Counted from the stretch's first letter, positions 24,711 to 35,300 are shown. The stretch is DNA of 64,000 bases from Pseudomonas putida (GCF_028682635.1 NZ_JANHLK010000026.1:1-64000); one strand, 5' to 3'. Numbers and translations: made by a program. Notes: generated from the sequence alone by a model not told the origin.

Positions 24711-24918
24711 TAGCTATCGCCAGCAGGCTGGCTCCCACATTGGATCTGTGCCGTTCACAAATCTCCTGTGGGAGCTAGCCTGCTGGCGATGAGGCCGGCA
24801 CAAACACTGCGAATCCCATAGCTATCGCCGGCAGGCTGGCTCCCACATTGGATCTGTGCCGTTCACAAATCTCCTGTGGGAGCTAGCCTGCTGGCGATGA
24901 GGCCGGCACAAACACTGC
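24711..24918. repeat. Tandem duplicate of a 108-bp REP unit
   Basis: Two near-identical units start at 24711 and 24819. Each has inverted REP cores (GCCAGCAGGCTGGCTCCCAC and its inverse) around a shared spacer with GATCTGTGCCGTTCAC. They fill the convergent space between kguD and the aminotransferase and may end both transcripts. Confidence 0.9.
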
Positions 24919-24925
24919 AAGTTTC

Positions 24926-26113
24926 TCAGGCCCGCCGCGCTTCCAGAAGATCCATCGCACACAGCGCAATCCGCCGACACGCATCCGCCAATTTGCGCTG
25001 ATCCACCACCAGCCCAATGCGGATATGCCCCGCCGCACTCGGCCCAAACGCCTCCCCCGCCAGCACCGACACCCCATACCCCTCCAGCAGCCGCTCGGCG
25101 AAATGCTGGGCGGTCAGCCCGGTCTGGCGCACGTCGACCATCACGAACATCCCGCCATCCGGCCTGATCGGACGGATACCCGGACAATGCCTGAGGCTCG
25201 CACACACCAGGTCGCGGCGCTGGCGATACTCTTCGCGCATCGACGCCACCTCCGGCAGGTCTTCATCCAGCGCCAGTTGCGCGGCCTTTTGCACGAACTC
25301 CGGAATGCCGAACAGCATGCACAACGACAGATGCTCCAGATGGTCATTCAAGGTTTTTGGCCCGATCACCCAGCCCACTCGCCAGCCGGTCATGGCATGG
25401 GATTTGGACAGGCTGTTGATGGTCGCCGTACGCTCGGCCATGCCCGGCAGGCTGGCCGGGCTGATGTGTTCGCCCTCGTACAGCAGATCGCTGTAGACCT
25501 CGTCGCTGATCAGCCACAGGTCATGCCGAATACACAGCAACGCCAGCTCCTGCCAGATCATCAGCGACAGACTGGCGCCGGAAGGATTGTTCGGGCTGTT
25601 GAGCAACAGCGCGCGGGTTTTGGGGGTAATCCGGGCCGCCACGTCCGCCGGATCGACCCGAAAACCGTTCTCCGGACGCACCGGCACCGGCACCACCTTC
25701 GCCCCACACGCACCGAACACCCCTTCATAGGTCACGTACATCGGTTCGGCGACTATCACTTCGTCGCCCGGATCGAGCACGCACTGCGCGACCGAATACA
25801 CCGCGTTTTGCGCCCCGGGCATCACGATCACATGGTCGGCGTCCACCACCTGACCGCTTCGACGTCGATGTCGCCGGGCAATGCTGTCGCGCAAGGCCCG
25901 ACTGCCACGCGCTGACGAATAGTGGGTGTCGCCGGCCAGCAAGCTGTCGATGGCCGCCTGAACGATGGGCTTGGGTGTATCGAAATCCGGGTCGCCGACC
26001 GACAGCAGCAATATGTCGACGCCCTGTGCGCGCATTTCCAGTGCGCGGTCATGAATCTGCCAGGCCGCGGCGCCTTCACCGGCGATGCGTTGGGTCAAGC
26101 CTGAATAGCGCAT
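24926..26113 (-). CDS. aruH: Arginine:pyruvate transaminase AruH-like
   Basis: A 395-aa class I/II PLP aminotransferase. ATG 26113 follows GGAGA and matches the AruH start (MRYSGLTQRIAGEGAAAW). The PLP lysine is in NSLSKSHAMTGWRVGW; other active-site residues lie in LNSPNNPSGAS and ISDEVYSDL. Similarity to P. aeruginosa AruH runs the whole length (LLLSVGDPDFDTP, GAGEAFGPSAAGHIR-like end). AruH moves the arginine amino group to pyruvate, giving 2-ketoarginine. The partner aruI decarboxylase is not next to it, so the step may be split across the genome or the substrate differs. Confidence 0.85.
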   Translation of the reverse strand: MRYSGLTQRIAGEGAAAWQIHDRALEMRAQGVDILLLSVGDPDFDTPKPIVQAAIDSLLAGDTHYSSARGSRALRDSIARRHRRRSGQVVDADHVIVMPGAQNAVYSVAQCVLDPGDEVIVAEPMYVTYEGVFGACGAKVVPVPVRPENGFRVDPADVAARITPKTRALLLNSPNNPSGASLSLMIWQELALLCIRHDLWLISDEVYSDLLYEGEHISPASLPGMAERTATINSLSKSHAMTGWRVGWVIGPKTLNDHLEHLSLCMLFGIPEFVQKAAQLALDEDLPEVASMREEYRQRRDLVCASLRHCPGIRPIRPDGGMFVMVDVRQTGLTAQHFAERLLEGYGVSVLAGEAFGPSAAGHIRIGLVVDQRKLADACRRIALCAMDLLEARRA

Positions 26114-26307
26114 GTATTTCTCCAGTCGCGCGAGTTCCTGACACAACCCTATCTCAAATCGCGAAGCGCGCCACCCTGGCGTTCGAATCCCCTTCAATCG
26201 GGATTTTATTGTTCAAAAGGTTGCACCGGCGCATCGCGTAGAAAATACCTACACCAGACGGTGCGATAGCTGACAGCCATATCGGCATTTCGTCATTAAA
26301 GTCGCCT

Positions 26308-26327
26308 ACCTGTAATTTCTGTCAGGT
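26308..26327. promoter_or_regulatory. Lux-box-like dyad in the aruH/LuxR intergenic region
   Basis: ACCTGTAATTTCTGTCAGGT starts and ends like the classic lux box (ACCTG...CAGGT) and has its 20-bp length. It lies 149 bp before the stand-alone LuxR gene and 194 bp before aruH. The rest of this 363-bp region shows no gene. Confidence 0.45.
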
Positions 26328-26476
26328 TCCAAAGTCGTCTGCTTTCGATATAACTGGACCATGCCGACAGCCCTGAATCAGGTGTCTGAAGGCAGGCCGC
26401 ATGAACCATGCCTTTATGAAGTAGGAAGATTCTGCCGTGCCCACGCCATCATTGATGATAATTGGGAGAGTCCGTC

Positions 26477-26761
26477 ATGTACCGTTCCAACCCAGCTCCA
26501 ACACGGTCATCGTCAGCCCAGGTCAGTTTCCAGCCACCAGAACCCGCACAACCCAAGCCGATCACACTCACCAACAGGGAAAGAGAAGTCTTGCAGTGGA
26601 GCGCTGCCGGCAAATCCTCCTGGGAAATCGGCCAGATCGTCGAATGCACCGAAGCCGGGGTGAACTACCACTTCTGCAACATCCGCCGAAAATTCGGTGT
26701 GAGCTCGCGCTGGAGCGCTGTGGTCAAGGCGCTGGAGCAAGGCCTGATTCATCTGCCCTGA
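26477..26761 (+). CDS. Stand-alone LuxR-type HTH DNA-binding protein
   Basis: A 94-aa protein. ATG 26477 follows GGGAGAG; a TTG at 26462 is less likely. Residues 32-94 are a complete LuxR DNA-binding domain of the quorum-sensing type: LTNREREVLQWSAAGKSSWEIG, then NYHFCNIRRKFGVSS as the recognition region. LasR and related proteins share the REREVLQW and GKxSWEI pattern. There is no autoinducer-binding domain. The first ~31 residues are a polar, Pro-rich tail. It could bind lux-type boxes without a signal, or compete with a full LuxR protein. A response regulator follows after 70 bp. Confidence 0.85.
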   Translation: MYRSNPAPTRSSSAQVSFQPPEPAQPKPITLTNREREVLQWSAAGKSSWEIGQIVECTEAGVNYHFCNIRRKFGVSSRWSAVVKALEQGLIHLP

Positions 26762-26831
26762 CCCGTGGCCGGCCAATGCCTGCTGCGATGCACCTGCATC
26801 GCGCTGGTGTTGCCGACCGGGGCGCGGCTTC

Positions 26832-27479
26832 ATGAGCCAGCGCATCATTCTTGCCGATGACCATCCGGTAGTGTTGATAGGTGCCAGGACGGCCTTGACC
26901 GCATCGCCCGGATCGCCGTTTTCCGTGGTCGCTGAAGCGCTCAACGCCGATGAGCTGATCTATCACCTGGACGTCACACCCTGCGACATCCTGATCAGCG
27001 ATTATTCGATGCCCTACGGGCGCTTTCCCGATGGCCTGGCATTGATGGGTTACCTGAACCGTCACTTCGGCCACATACCGCTCATCGTGATGACCATGTT
27101 GCGCAACCCTTCCCTGCTGCAGGCCTTGCTCAATCACGGTGCGTGTGGCCTGTTCGACAAGCGCAGCCCGTTGAGTGAACTGAAACAGGCCGTAAACAGT
27201 GTGACCAAGGGGCGTCGCTATCTCAGCCCTTCTTTTGCCCGGATTCTCGAGGCCCGGTCCCTGCCCCACTGTCGTTCCGACGCGACGGCGAATCTTTCGG
27301 AACGAGAAATGGAGGTGGTGCGGTTGTTCGTCCAGGGGTTGTCCGGCCGGCAGATTGCCGCGCAGTTGAATCGCAGTGAAAAAACCATCAGCAGGCAAAA
27401 AAGAACCGCCATGGACAAGTTGGGACTTGGCCATGACGGTGGGTTGGTGGAGTTTGCGCGGGTGAGTGGGTTGGGATGA
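26832..27479 (+). CDS. NarL/RcsB-like response regulator
   Basis: A 215-aa two-component regulator. The receiver has D9-D10, phospho-acceptor D57 in ILISDYSMPYG, T in IVMTML and K in LFDKRSPLSE. SDYSMP and the DGLALMGYL stretch resemble RcsB. The LuxR-type HTH is LSEREMEVVRLFVQGLSGRQIAAQLNRSEKTISRQK at about residues 155-190. No cognate kinase is adjacent. It follows the stand-alone LuxR HTH gene on the same strand. RcsB/EvgA/BvgA-type regulators often control fimbriae and surface proteins, which occur later in this window. Confidence 0.88.
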   Translation: MSQRIILADDHPVVLIGARTALTASPGSPFSVVAEALNADELIYHLDVTPCDILISDYSMPYGRFPDGLALMGYLNRHFGHIPLIVMTMLRNPSLLQALLNHGACGLFDKRSPLSELKQAVNSVTKGRRYLSPSFARILEARSLPHCRSDATANLSEREMEVVRLFVQGLSGRQIAAQLNRSEKTISRQKRTAMDKLGLGHDGGLVEFARVSGLG

Positions 27480-27533
27480 GACTCGATTCTCGCGAGCTGT
27501 AAATCCGCTAAGTGTACGTAGTGTGCGATAAAA

Positions 27534-27572
27534 AACTGAATGGTGCTTTGCACCCTGCGTCACCATCCAGTT
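27534..27572. terminator. Bidirectional terminator-like hairpin
   Basis: AACTGAATGGTG pairs with CACCATCCAGTT (one G-T pair) around a 15-nt loop. An A-run precedes it (GATAAAAAACTG), giving a U-run on the minus-strand transcript. It lies between the convergent regulator and rhs genes. Confidence 0.6.
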
Positions 27573-27587
27573 CGTCTGGCACAGTAT

Positions 27588-30500
27588 CTATCTCTGATTA
27601 TCAATACCCAAGCGATTCCTCACACCTTTAGGTTTACCTATGTTCCTAGCCCTTTGCTGATTATCTTGATACATTTGATTTTGCTGCCAATTATCAAAGT
27701 TAGAGCTTCTTAAATTACTGTTCATTGCTGCAATTTTATCGTACTGCAATGCATCAGCTTTTAGCACGCTTTCAGCCTCTCGGGTTATACCAGGCATGCC
27801 AATATTATTATTCGCCCATTTCTGCACGTCTCGGGCATTATTAACAGCTTTGCCTGCAGCGTTACGCCACGAAGTTACCTCCTTTACAAAGCTCACCTTA
27901 TGTTGTTTTTCATAAGCCTTTACAAAGTCTGAATCCCGAGCCATTTTCTCAGTTTCTGCCATTAATTCGTTATATTTCAATTTTTGTAATTTGGTGGCTT
28001 TATTCAACTGCCTTACGTGTTTGGTCTGGATAGGCCGAACGGTTGCCGGGCGCGCCTTAGAGTTTATCAAAAGCGCCGCGGGCATATTTTCCGCGTCCAC
28101 GGTCTTAGTAGTAGATCTGAACAAACGCAGAATCCGCCCCACTACCGAATGCCCGTCACGGTCCGAATTAGATATCGGATCTCCCTCGCAATAAGTGTAA
28201 GAATTAATCCAACCCTCCCCAAACGGACTCCAACTATCCGGACTATGAAACCGCATCAACAGCCTATTGAACACACGATACCCATTACCCAGCAAATACC
28301 AACCGGTTGACGTTTCCCGAAGCTCGCCGTTGTAACCCAACCGTGCGCTCACCGGCTGCTCTGAACTGCTGTGCCCATACGCGGAATAAGCAATGCCATT
28401 CGTCAAACCCCGCCCGACCTCACACAGCACACTGTTCTTGTCATCACTGGCCAGCAGTAGGGACTTTGGGCCAGCACCTGCCTGGTGCTCGGCGAGCACA
28501 TTTCCTTCGGCCCGTACGAAAGTACTGCTGTTGGCACCCTCGATCTGGTTGGCCAGTTCACCGTTCTGGTAAAAACGCTGTTCGTGACTGCCGCCAACAA
28601 TGCTGCCGCTCAGCGTGTCCAGCGAGTCATAGTGATAGTCACTTTCCGTTCCACCGGCCAAGGCGCTGACGCTGATCAGACGCCCCAGGCTGTCATAGGC
28701 CAAAATACGCCCGACTTCGTCCTGCAGCAGATTACCTTCGGCGTCATAATTGAAGTCGATTCTCGGCGGATAGAGCGGGTCGCCAGGCCTGGGTGGAGTC
28801 AATACATTGCTCAGCCCGGTCAGTTGACAAGGATCTTGCGGATTGCTGTACTCGAAATAGATCGCGTGGCGCCCACCCTCGAACGTGGTTTCCACGAAGT
28901 CGAGATTGTCTTGCGCATCGAAGCTGAATATTTGTCCCTTGATCACCTTGCCATAGGGGTCTTCAGGCCGCTGGCTGCCCGTGCAGCTGTAGTCGACCAG
29001 GCGTCCACGTGCGTCATACGCGTAGGTTTCGTCTCGCAGGGTCTGATTGCCTTGCATCAACGAGCGCATTGTCAGCCGGTCGACTTCGTCGTACGCCTGG
29101 CTCAGGGTCTGAACGACCTGATTGCCCATGTCGAATGTGCGCAGCGTCTCACGGCCGAAATCATCGTACTCCAGGTCGATCTTCAGCCTTTGCGTACCAT
29201 CGAGGGTGTCGATCGTCTTGAGTTGCCCCACAGTGTCGTAGGTGAACGTTGAGCGAGTGCTGCCCAGCTCAGTGGCCACCAACCGGGCAAACCCGTCGTA
29301 CTCGTAGGTCTGGATTTGCCCGAGCACATCGGTATAACTCATCAACCTGGCCTGTCGGCTGTATTCGTAGAACATGGTGTACGGCGATCCACCGGTCTGT
29401 TCACGTTTTTCCGATTTCACCTCACCGGTACTGAAATACTGGCGTTCAAGGCTATGTTTAATGCCCGCTGCGTCGACTTCTTCAGTGCTGCGCAGGCGCG
29501 CGTTTTCAGCGTCATAGGTATAGACGGCGGTACTTTCAACGGCGATCCGCTGCTCCGGGTCTTCACCGAGTTCCGGCCGGTAGACGTAACCGGTTTCCAC
29601 ACCGCTGGGCCGCATGACGCTTTTCGGCTGGCTTTGCCCCGGATCAAAGTTATAGACACTTTTACGTCCGCCGGTAATCGACACGACCATCCGATCGAGC
29701 CCGTCGAAGCCCTGTTCACCCAGTACGCTGCCGTTGACGCTGATCTTCACCGGCAGGTCTTCACTGCTGTGCGCGGCGTACTGGCGCTCGACTTCGTTGC
29801 TGTCGGGCAAAACCGTCCTGGTCATCCGGTCGAAAGCGTCGTACTCATAGCGCGTCCAGTTGCTGGCGGCATCATATTCCTCGGCGGTCCGCCCGATGCC
29901 ATCGTAATGGTAGAGATGCTCGCTGATCGTCTGCCCGCCCAGGTCGATACGTTTAACACTGTCGGGCTTGTCGAACAGGTTGTTGACCGTCACGGTTTTG
30001 CCCATGCCGTCGAGCCATTGTGTGGTGGTGCGGCCAATCGGGTCTGTGACCTCGTGCTCCTCGACGCCATCGGGTCGAATCACACTGCGCTGCTCACCCC
30101 AATCGTCGTAGTTGAACAGGCTGGTCAAGGGCACGTCCGTGGCCCTTTCCCAGTCGATCACGGTCTCGCTGATCAACTGCTCCAGGTGGTTGTAGGTGGC
30201 TTTGTAGGTATCGCGAAACGCTTGCGGGTTGCCGCCCAGGGCATCGGCATCGCGGCGTGTTTCCTTGATGACCCGATTGTGCCCGTCCAGGTGAGTGATG
30301 GTTTCAACACCCTTGACGTCCCTGGCGGTTTGAGTCGCCTGCTGACCATTGGCGTTGACCAGCGAGTAGGTGTAGTTACGGCTGGCCTCGTAAGGCGTGC
30401 CCGGCGCCACGGTTTCCTTGGTCACACGCCCTAACAGGTCATACTCGTAGGCGATTTCCACCTTGTTGTCGTCATGGTTGAGCAGTGGCTCGCCATTGAA

Positions 30501-32258
30501 CAGGGAATGCTCCAGGTTGATGATTTTTTTCTGCCCGTCAAAACCGGTCAGGGTGTTGACCGTGTGCAGCACCGCCTCACCACTACGGGCATTTCGGGCC
30601 ATTCTGTAGGTATAGGCGGTGGTGGTGGTCTTGCCGTTGAGCGTCACGGCGTCCTGCAACTTGCGCCCGTGCTCGAACGGGTTGTTTGGCGTGTTGATGT
30701 ATTTGTAGGCCGTGACCTGCAGCGCCTGGCTCTGGCCATTGATGACCTGCCCCAGCGTCTCGTCCTTCATGGCCAGCCAGGGCCCGGAACCGGTCAGTCC
30801 CAGTTCCGCGGTGTAGGTGTAAAGGGTCTGCAGGGTCGGGGCCTTGCCATATTGGGAGGCAGCCGGCTTCACGGTCTTGCTTTTGATATTGCGCACAAAC
30901 CCCTGCGGGTCGGGCGGGCAGCCCACCTCGCCTTGCGCCTGGTACCACTCGCTGGTTTCGGTCACGCCGTCGGCGTTGACCTGGGTCAGCAGGTTGCCGA
31001 AGTCGTCGTAGGTGGTGGTGACAGTCTGCACATGGCGGGGCAATGTGGCGCTGACGTGGCGCCAGGTCTGGGTCACGGTTTTCGGCAGCTGGCAATAGGG
31101 CTTCTGGTCCTTGAAGCCCAGGTTCGGATCGATGTAGTACTCGGTGTCGGTCCTCTGGTAGGTGTGGTCTTTCCCCGGATCGGTGGTGTATTGGGTGGTT
31201 TCTTCCAGGGTCAACAGATGAAAGCGGTTGAACACTCGCCGGGTTTCACGCACCTTTTTGTTGCTCGATGCGTCCCAGAGAATTTCGGTGGTTTCGTAGT
31301 CGTACGGGGAGCGCACTTTATAGAGGTTGTCCAGGCCATCATCGGTCCAGGACACACCGCTGCCAAAGCCGAGAAAGTTGTGGTCCTTGGCGTCGTATGC
31401 ATAGCGGGTTTCGACGGCGGGCTGGCCGAAACCAGGGTCGCGCACGTGCTTTTCCACCCGCGGCAGGGTACGCCCGGGCTGGCCTGGAAAATAGTGCGGG
31501 CGCCCCGAATAGGTGACGGTCTCATGGCCGCCGGTGGGGGTGTAGACGTGCTCAAGGCAGGTGAAGCCGTCCCGGGTGACATACTCGAAGCGCCAGGAGG
31601 CTTTGTCGACGGTTGGCAGGATAAGGCTTTTGCTCAAGCCACCGACAATGTTCACCTGGAACTCGGCCTCGAAGGCACTGCCCGGATGCAGCGTGAGCTT
31701 GAGCAGGTTGGTGGTGCGCACCAGGCTGAGCAACTGCGTGCCATCGGCATTGCGGATACTGCTCAACAGTGGCTCGGTGCCGAAGGCCACGTAGTCGAGC
31801 GTGACGCTATGGCCTTGGGGCGAAAGCATTTCCACCGGCAGCGCGATATCACCCTGGCGCACCTGAAGAATCTCCACCAGCCCGGATTTATGTTCGACGC
31901 GATAGCGTTTGTTCCCCAGGTCATGGAAATGAAAGGAGTCGATTTTCTTTTCTGGAATTTCTACGCCATTGGCACCTGGATCGACCCTGAAGGTTTCACC
32001 GGTGTAAGAGGAGAATATCCGTTTGTTGGGGTCGAACTGCGACAGTTGCAAGTTCCACCCATTGCCGAAACCGCTGTCGGCGGTATTGAGCGGGTTGAAA
32101 GTCAGCTGCAGGGGAACTACCGGGCCACAGAGATTATTGGCCTTGAGTTCGGGTAATGAAATGGCGCAGGTGGCTTGCCCGGTGCGCGGGTCGACCTGGT
32201 TTTGAATGAAACTCATGAAGTTGAAGGCGTTGGAATGTATGGAAGTGGATGTCGACAT
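27588..32258 (-). CDS. Large Rhs/YD-repeat protein with variable C-terminal tip (RhsA)
   Basis: A 1556-aa Rhs protein with no signal peptide, PAAR or VgrG-like part. Residues 1-500 form a conserved N-terminal region nearly identical to the rhs gene at 40838. YD repeats fill the middle (YEYDLLGRVTKE, YEYDAFDRMTRT, YEYDGFARLVAT), building the capsule. The RHS core is at about 1330-1385: GNGYRVFN, FHSPDSWSPFGEGWINSYTY, GDPIS and DRDGH. The last motif departs from the usual DPxGH, which matters because this region cuts off the tip in other Rhs proteins. The ~170-residue tip is Lys/Asn-rich and AT-rich; I recognise no enzyme motif. No immunity gene follows. It is the last gene of a leftward run from 40014. 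Confidence 0.88.
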   Translation of the reverse strand: MSTSTSIHSNAFNFMSFIQNQVDPRTGQATCAISLPELKANNLCGPVVPLQLTFNPLNTADSGFGNGWNLQLSQFDPNKRIFSSYTGETFRVDPGANGVEIPEKKIDSFHFHDLGNKRYRVEHKSGLVEILQVRQGDIALPVEMLSPQGHSVTLDYVAFGTEPLLSSIRNADGTQLLSLVRTTNLLKLTLHPGSAFEAEFQVNIVGGLSKSLILPTVDKASWRFEYVTRDGFTCLEHVYTPTGGHETVTYSGRPHYFPGQPGRTLPRVEKHVRDPGFGQPAVETRYAYDAKDHNFLGFGSGVSWTDDGLDNLYKVRSPYDYETTEILWDASSNKKVRETRRVFNRFHLLTLEETTQYTTDPGKDHTYQRTDTEYYIDPNLGFKDQKPYCQLPKTVTQTWRHVSATLPRHVQTVTTTYDDFGNLLTQVNADGVTETSEWYQAQGEVGCPPDPQGFVRNIKSKTVKPAASQYGKAPTLQTLYTYTAELGLTGSGPWLAMKDETLGQVINGQSQALQVTAYKYINTPNNPFEHGRKLQDAVTLNGKTTTTAYTYRMARNARSGEAVLHTVNTLTGFDGQKKIINLEHSLFNGEPLLNHDDNKVEIAYEYDLLGRVTKETVAPGTPYEASRNYTYSLVNANGQQATQTARDVKGVETITHLDGHNRVIKETRRDADALGGNPQAFRDTYKATYNHLEQLISETVIDWERATDVPLTSLFNYDDWGEQRSVIRPDGVEEHEVTDPIGRTTTQWLDGMGKTVTVNNLFDKPDSVKRIDLGGQTISEHLYHYDGIGRTAEEYDAASNWTRYEYDAFDRMTRTVLPDSNEVERQYAAHSSEDLPVKISVNGSVLGEQGFDGLDRMVVSITGGRKSVYNFDPGQSQPKSVMRPSGVETGYVYRPELGEDPEQRIAVESTAVYTYDAENARLRSTEEVDAAGIKHSLERQYFSTGEVKSEKREQTGGSPYTMFYEYSRQARLMSYTDVLGQIQTYEYDGFARLVATELGSTRSTFTYDTVGQLKTIDTLDGTQRLKIDLEYDDFGRETLRTFDMGNQVVQTLSQAYDEVDRLTMRSLMQGNQTLRDETYAYDARGRLVDYSCTGSQRPEDPYGKVIKGQIFSFDAQDNLDFVETTFEGGRHAIYFEYSNPQDPCQLTGLSNVLTPPRPGDPLYPPRIDFNYDAEGNLLQDEVGRILAYDSLGRLISVSALAGGTESDYHYDSLDTLSGSIVGGSHEQRFYQNGELANQIEGANSSTFVRAEGNVLAEHQAGAGPKSLLLASDDKNSVLCEVGRGLTNGIAYSAYGHSSSEQPVSARLGYNGELRETSTGWYLLGNGYRVFNRLLMRFHSPDSWSPFGEGWINSYTYCEGDPISNSDRDGHSVVGRILRLFRSTTKTVDAENMPAALLINSKARPATVRPIQTKHVRQLNKATKLQKLKYNELMAETEKMARDSDFVKAYEKQHKVSFVKEVTSWRNAAGKAVNNARDVQKWANNNIGMPGITREAESVLKADALQYDKIAAMNSNLRSSNFDNWQQNQMYQDNQQRARNIGKPKGVRNRLGIDNQR
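30755..32258 (-). repeat. Left arm of a ~1.5-kb inverted repeat (rhsA 5' part)
   Basis: The first ~500 codons of this rhs gene match those of the rhs gene at 40838 almost base for base over the first stretches I compared, in opposite orientation. Homology starts at the start codon (upstream sequences differ) and fades after GSGPWLA. Confidence 0.9.
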
Positions 32259-32328
32259 GGCTCACGTCCTGAAATTGGTAGTAATAAAAGGGTGCAATCC
32301 GTGAAGACTGCACCCAGAACCGCTTGAG

Positions 32329-35300
32329 TTACGCGCCTATGATCTTGAGCTTATTTCGATCATTACCGTCGAAACCGATATACACTTCGTGCTTGTTGCC
32401 AAAAACATCATAAACAATCAAATTCAGCGCTGATTCGAAATCAGACTTCGCATACTTGTCATATTGCCAATATTGACGGCGGTGCAGGCTAAACAGTACC
32501 TGACCTTTGGGCAGCGGACTATTCGGATCGACAAAGGGGCTTATAGGGGCTGGCAATCGACGCTGCAAAATCGTGTCAATATGCAATGTTTTGGCATTCG
32601 GGTCCCCCTTGTCATTCGGGTCGTCCGGATCAGCTTCATATCTGAATGCGTGCCCCGTAATACTGTGAACATCTTCAAGCTGGGTGTTGCTTTCCCACTT
32701 GACCATACTGTTATTGCCGACGAACTGAATTTTCTTTATATCAATGTCCTTGTTTTCAATCTGCAATTTCAAATAGTAATAATCATCGCTAACAAGAACA
32801 TCTTCATCTGCGCCACCGCCCTCCGGTTTTACACGCATTGGCCCCGTGAGCACGAATAACGTATGCCCCCCCGTCCCTCCCGAGGGTGGTTTAATTGCAA
32901 CAAGGTTGAGGGCCTTGCGATTATGTTCGCCGTCGTCCTTGCCAGGGTTTGAGTAGAAATGCTCGTAGTTATCGCTGCGAATTGTTGCTGCGACCAGCAG
33001 GTTCTCGACCTTATGGCACTGAACAAAAAATTCCTTGGTGTATAGTTTCGCCTCCCGGGGTTGCATGGGCGCTGTCAGTTGGCCGGCAGGTGCCTGTATC
33101 GGGTATTTGTCATAAGTTAAATTTTCTGTTTCCGTGAAATACCATTTGCCACCTTCAGGCACACCATCCTTCCCGACCTCCGGCAACGGATTTTTTTCAT
33201 CGGCCGAGACCAGGCGAATACTGGCGAGTTCAGCCTCTGATAGCTCCAATGGATCAGGTGCGCCTTCATAATTTGCGGGCTTGATCCGTACCGTTACCTT
33301 GGCCTGTTGCCGACCGTTGGCCCACACCCGGGTTGGCGAGGGGTCCACGATGAAATCGAATGTATCCAGGGCAAACCAGTTCGACTGCCTGGCATGGTCA
33401 GAGAGGTGAATGATGCTGTAGCCAAGCGTATCGAAGAAATCGCCCTCTAAAGTCACCTTGACAACACTGTAGGGTACCGAGATCGTTGCGGGCGCAGTGA
33501 AGACCCCTGTTAGTGGATCAACGGTCCCTTGACCGGCAACCACTTCCCACTTCAGCTGCTCGGGTTTGAGATCGATAGCGGCTTTCAATAGTGCAGAGCC
33601 TTTCGCACGTAGCCCCGGATGGATCGCAGGCGTCATGTTCAATGCGAAGTTGCCTTGGCGCAACAGCACCGTGGCGACGGCTTTTTCGCCAGTGGTTGTG
33701 TTTTCGACATCGACCAGTACCGCTTGCAGGGTACCATCGGGCAGGTTCGTTTGCGGCGGGGTGTAGATGGCCTCATTACCATTGGGAACCAGGGTGCCAA
33801 GATTCCCCCTCGGCGTCCATTTCAAGACGCCAGCGCCCAGCGATGTGGCCTTGAGCGTCACGGCTTTACGATCGCTCATGTCGATCAGCGTCATCGACGG
33901 CGTCACTACCACACCGGCCAGCACTACGGTGGTCAGTGCAGAGGCGGTCACCTCATCGCCGGTGCCCTGGTCGATGTAGGTTGCAGTCACTACATTGCGC
34001 ACCGCCGTGCCTTCAAGTAGTTGCACAGCCGGTGCCGTGTATACGCCTTTGTCGATGGTGCCCGAGGCACGGGTACCGTCGATGCTGCGCACGCTCCAGG
34101 TGACATTGTCCGCCTTGATACCCAATTGGCGGATAGTGAAGGTTTGTTGCTCCCCGGCCTTGATGACCGGCGTCAGCGGATCGAGGGTGAAGGTGGTTTC
34201 TTTCGGGTCGATCTGTCCGACCAAGAACAGGTCGCCCGGCAGTCGGGCCTCTATCAGTTGCAAGGCGTTGCGTTCGGGGAATAATAGGTTGCTGATCGCA
34301 AGGGCGTTGATTTCGGGGACATCTACCTTTTTGAACACCTCCAATACTTTTAGAAATGAAGGAGTCAGCATGTTATCTAGTCTTTTTCTCAGAACCTCAT
34401 CATAACATGATTCCACAGGATCTATACGGCCTTCCGGATCCCAATTACCGTCAAAATCAATAACAGGCTCCCCAATCCGCTCGAATGTCACCCGATTAAA
34501 TCCCGCCGAAAGCACTGGCTTCAGAACTATTTTAACATCGGCCTTGGCTATCCCCCCCCAATAAAGATTTACATCTGGCTTAAACAGATACCATTCATGA
34601 AGATGGAACGGCAGCAGTCTAGGACCGGTTAAGGATAATTCAAGACAAGACGCGTCATTTGGAATCACCCGCAATGATTTTTTAGGATCAGAGTCAAACA
34701 CTTTGAATTGTAGCGGTCCGTCATTTCGCAAATGGTGGGAATGAAACGCATCAGTGTGCCAATTAAATTCAAACGCAGGAAGATCAAAAGCACCTCCGAC
34801 CGCAGAGAGTGTATAAGCCAAGTGATTGGATTCTGAACTTCCAAATCTCAGACCCCCTCCCACAGTCGTTTGAAAAGCCTCTCGGAAATACCAATCAAAT
34901 ACCACCCGACTGGCTAACACCAACGACCCGGAATAAATGGCTTTCCCCTGCGAGTCCCGATTATTGGGAATCAAGTAATCAAACGCCCCTTCCGCCGGGT
35001 CAGTCCCCTGCTTCGGATTTCCTTTAGTCTGGACACACAGCACTGCCGCGCCTTCACCGTAATCGTCTGAGGCAAGATTCTTTCCTTCTTCGGTGGCCAT
35101 GGTGCGGATGATGAATGAGCGCGGTGCCAACAAATCGACATCGCGCAAGTCCAGCTTGCCCAGGATATAAACGCGGTCTTCTGGCTTCTGTTCAAGGAAC
35201 AGAGCCTTGAAGAAGTCCCCCAGCAATTCCTGGGATTTGTCTTCGCTTACCAGGTTGCAGCGGCAGTTATACGCGTCGCCGAAATCGAGAGTCACCTTGC

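Noticed and set aside
26361..26835. Small frames at 26361-26663 and 26437-26835
   Set aside because: They overlap the LuxR HTH gene in other frames and have low-complexity shadow composition; the gene at 26477 has the domain and the ribosome site.
30474..32156. 560-aa antisense frame within rhsA, with a 558-aa counterpart at 40940-42616 in rhsB
   Set aside because: The two look like conserved proteins only because the rhs 5' halves are duplicated; composition and lack of a proper start mark them as shadows of the rhs genes.
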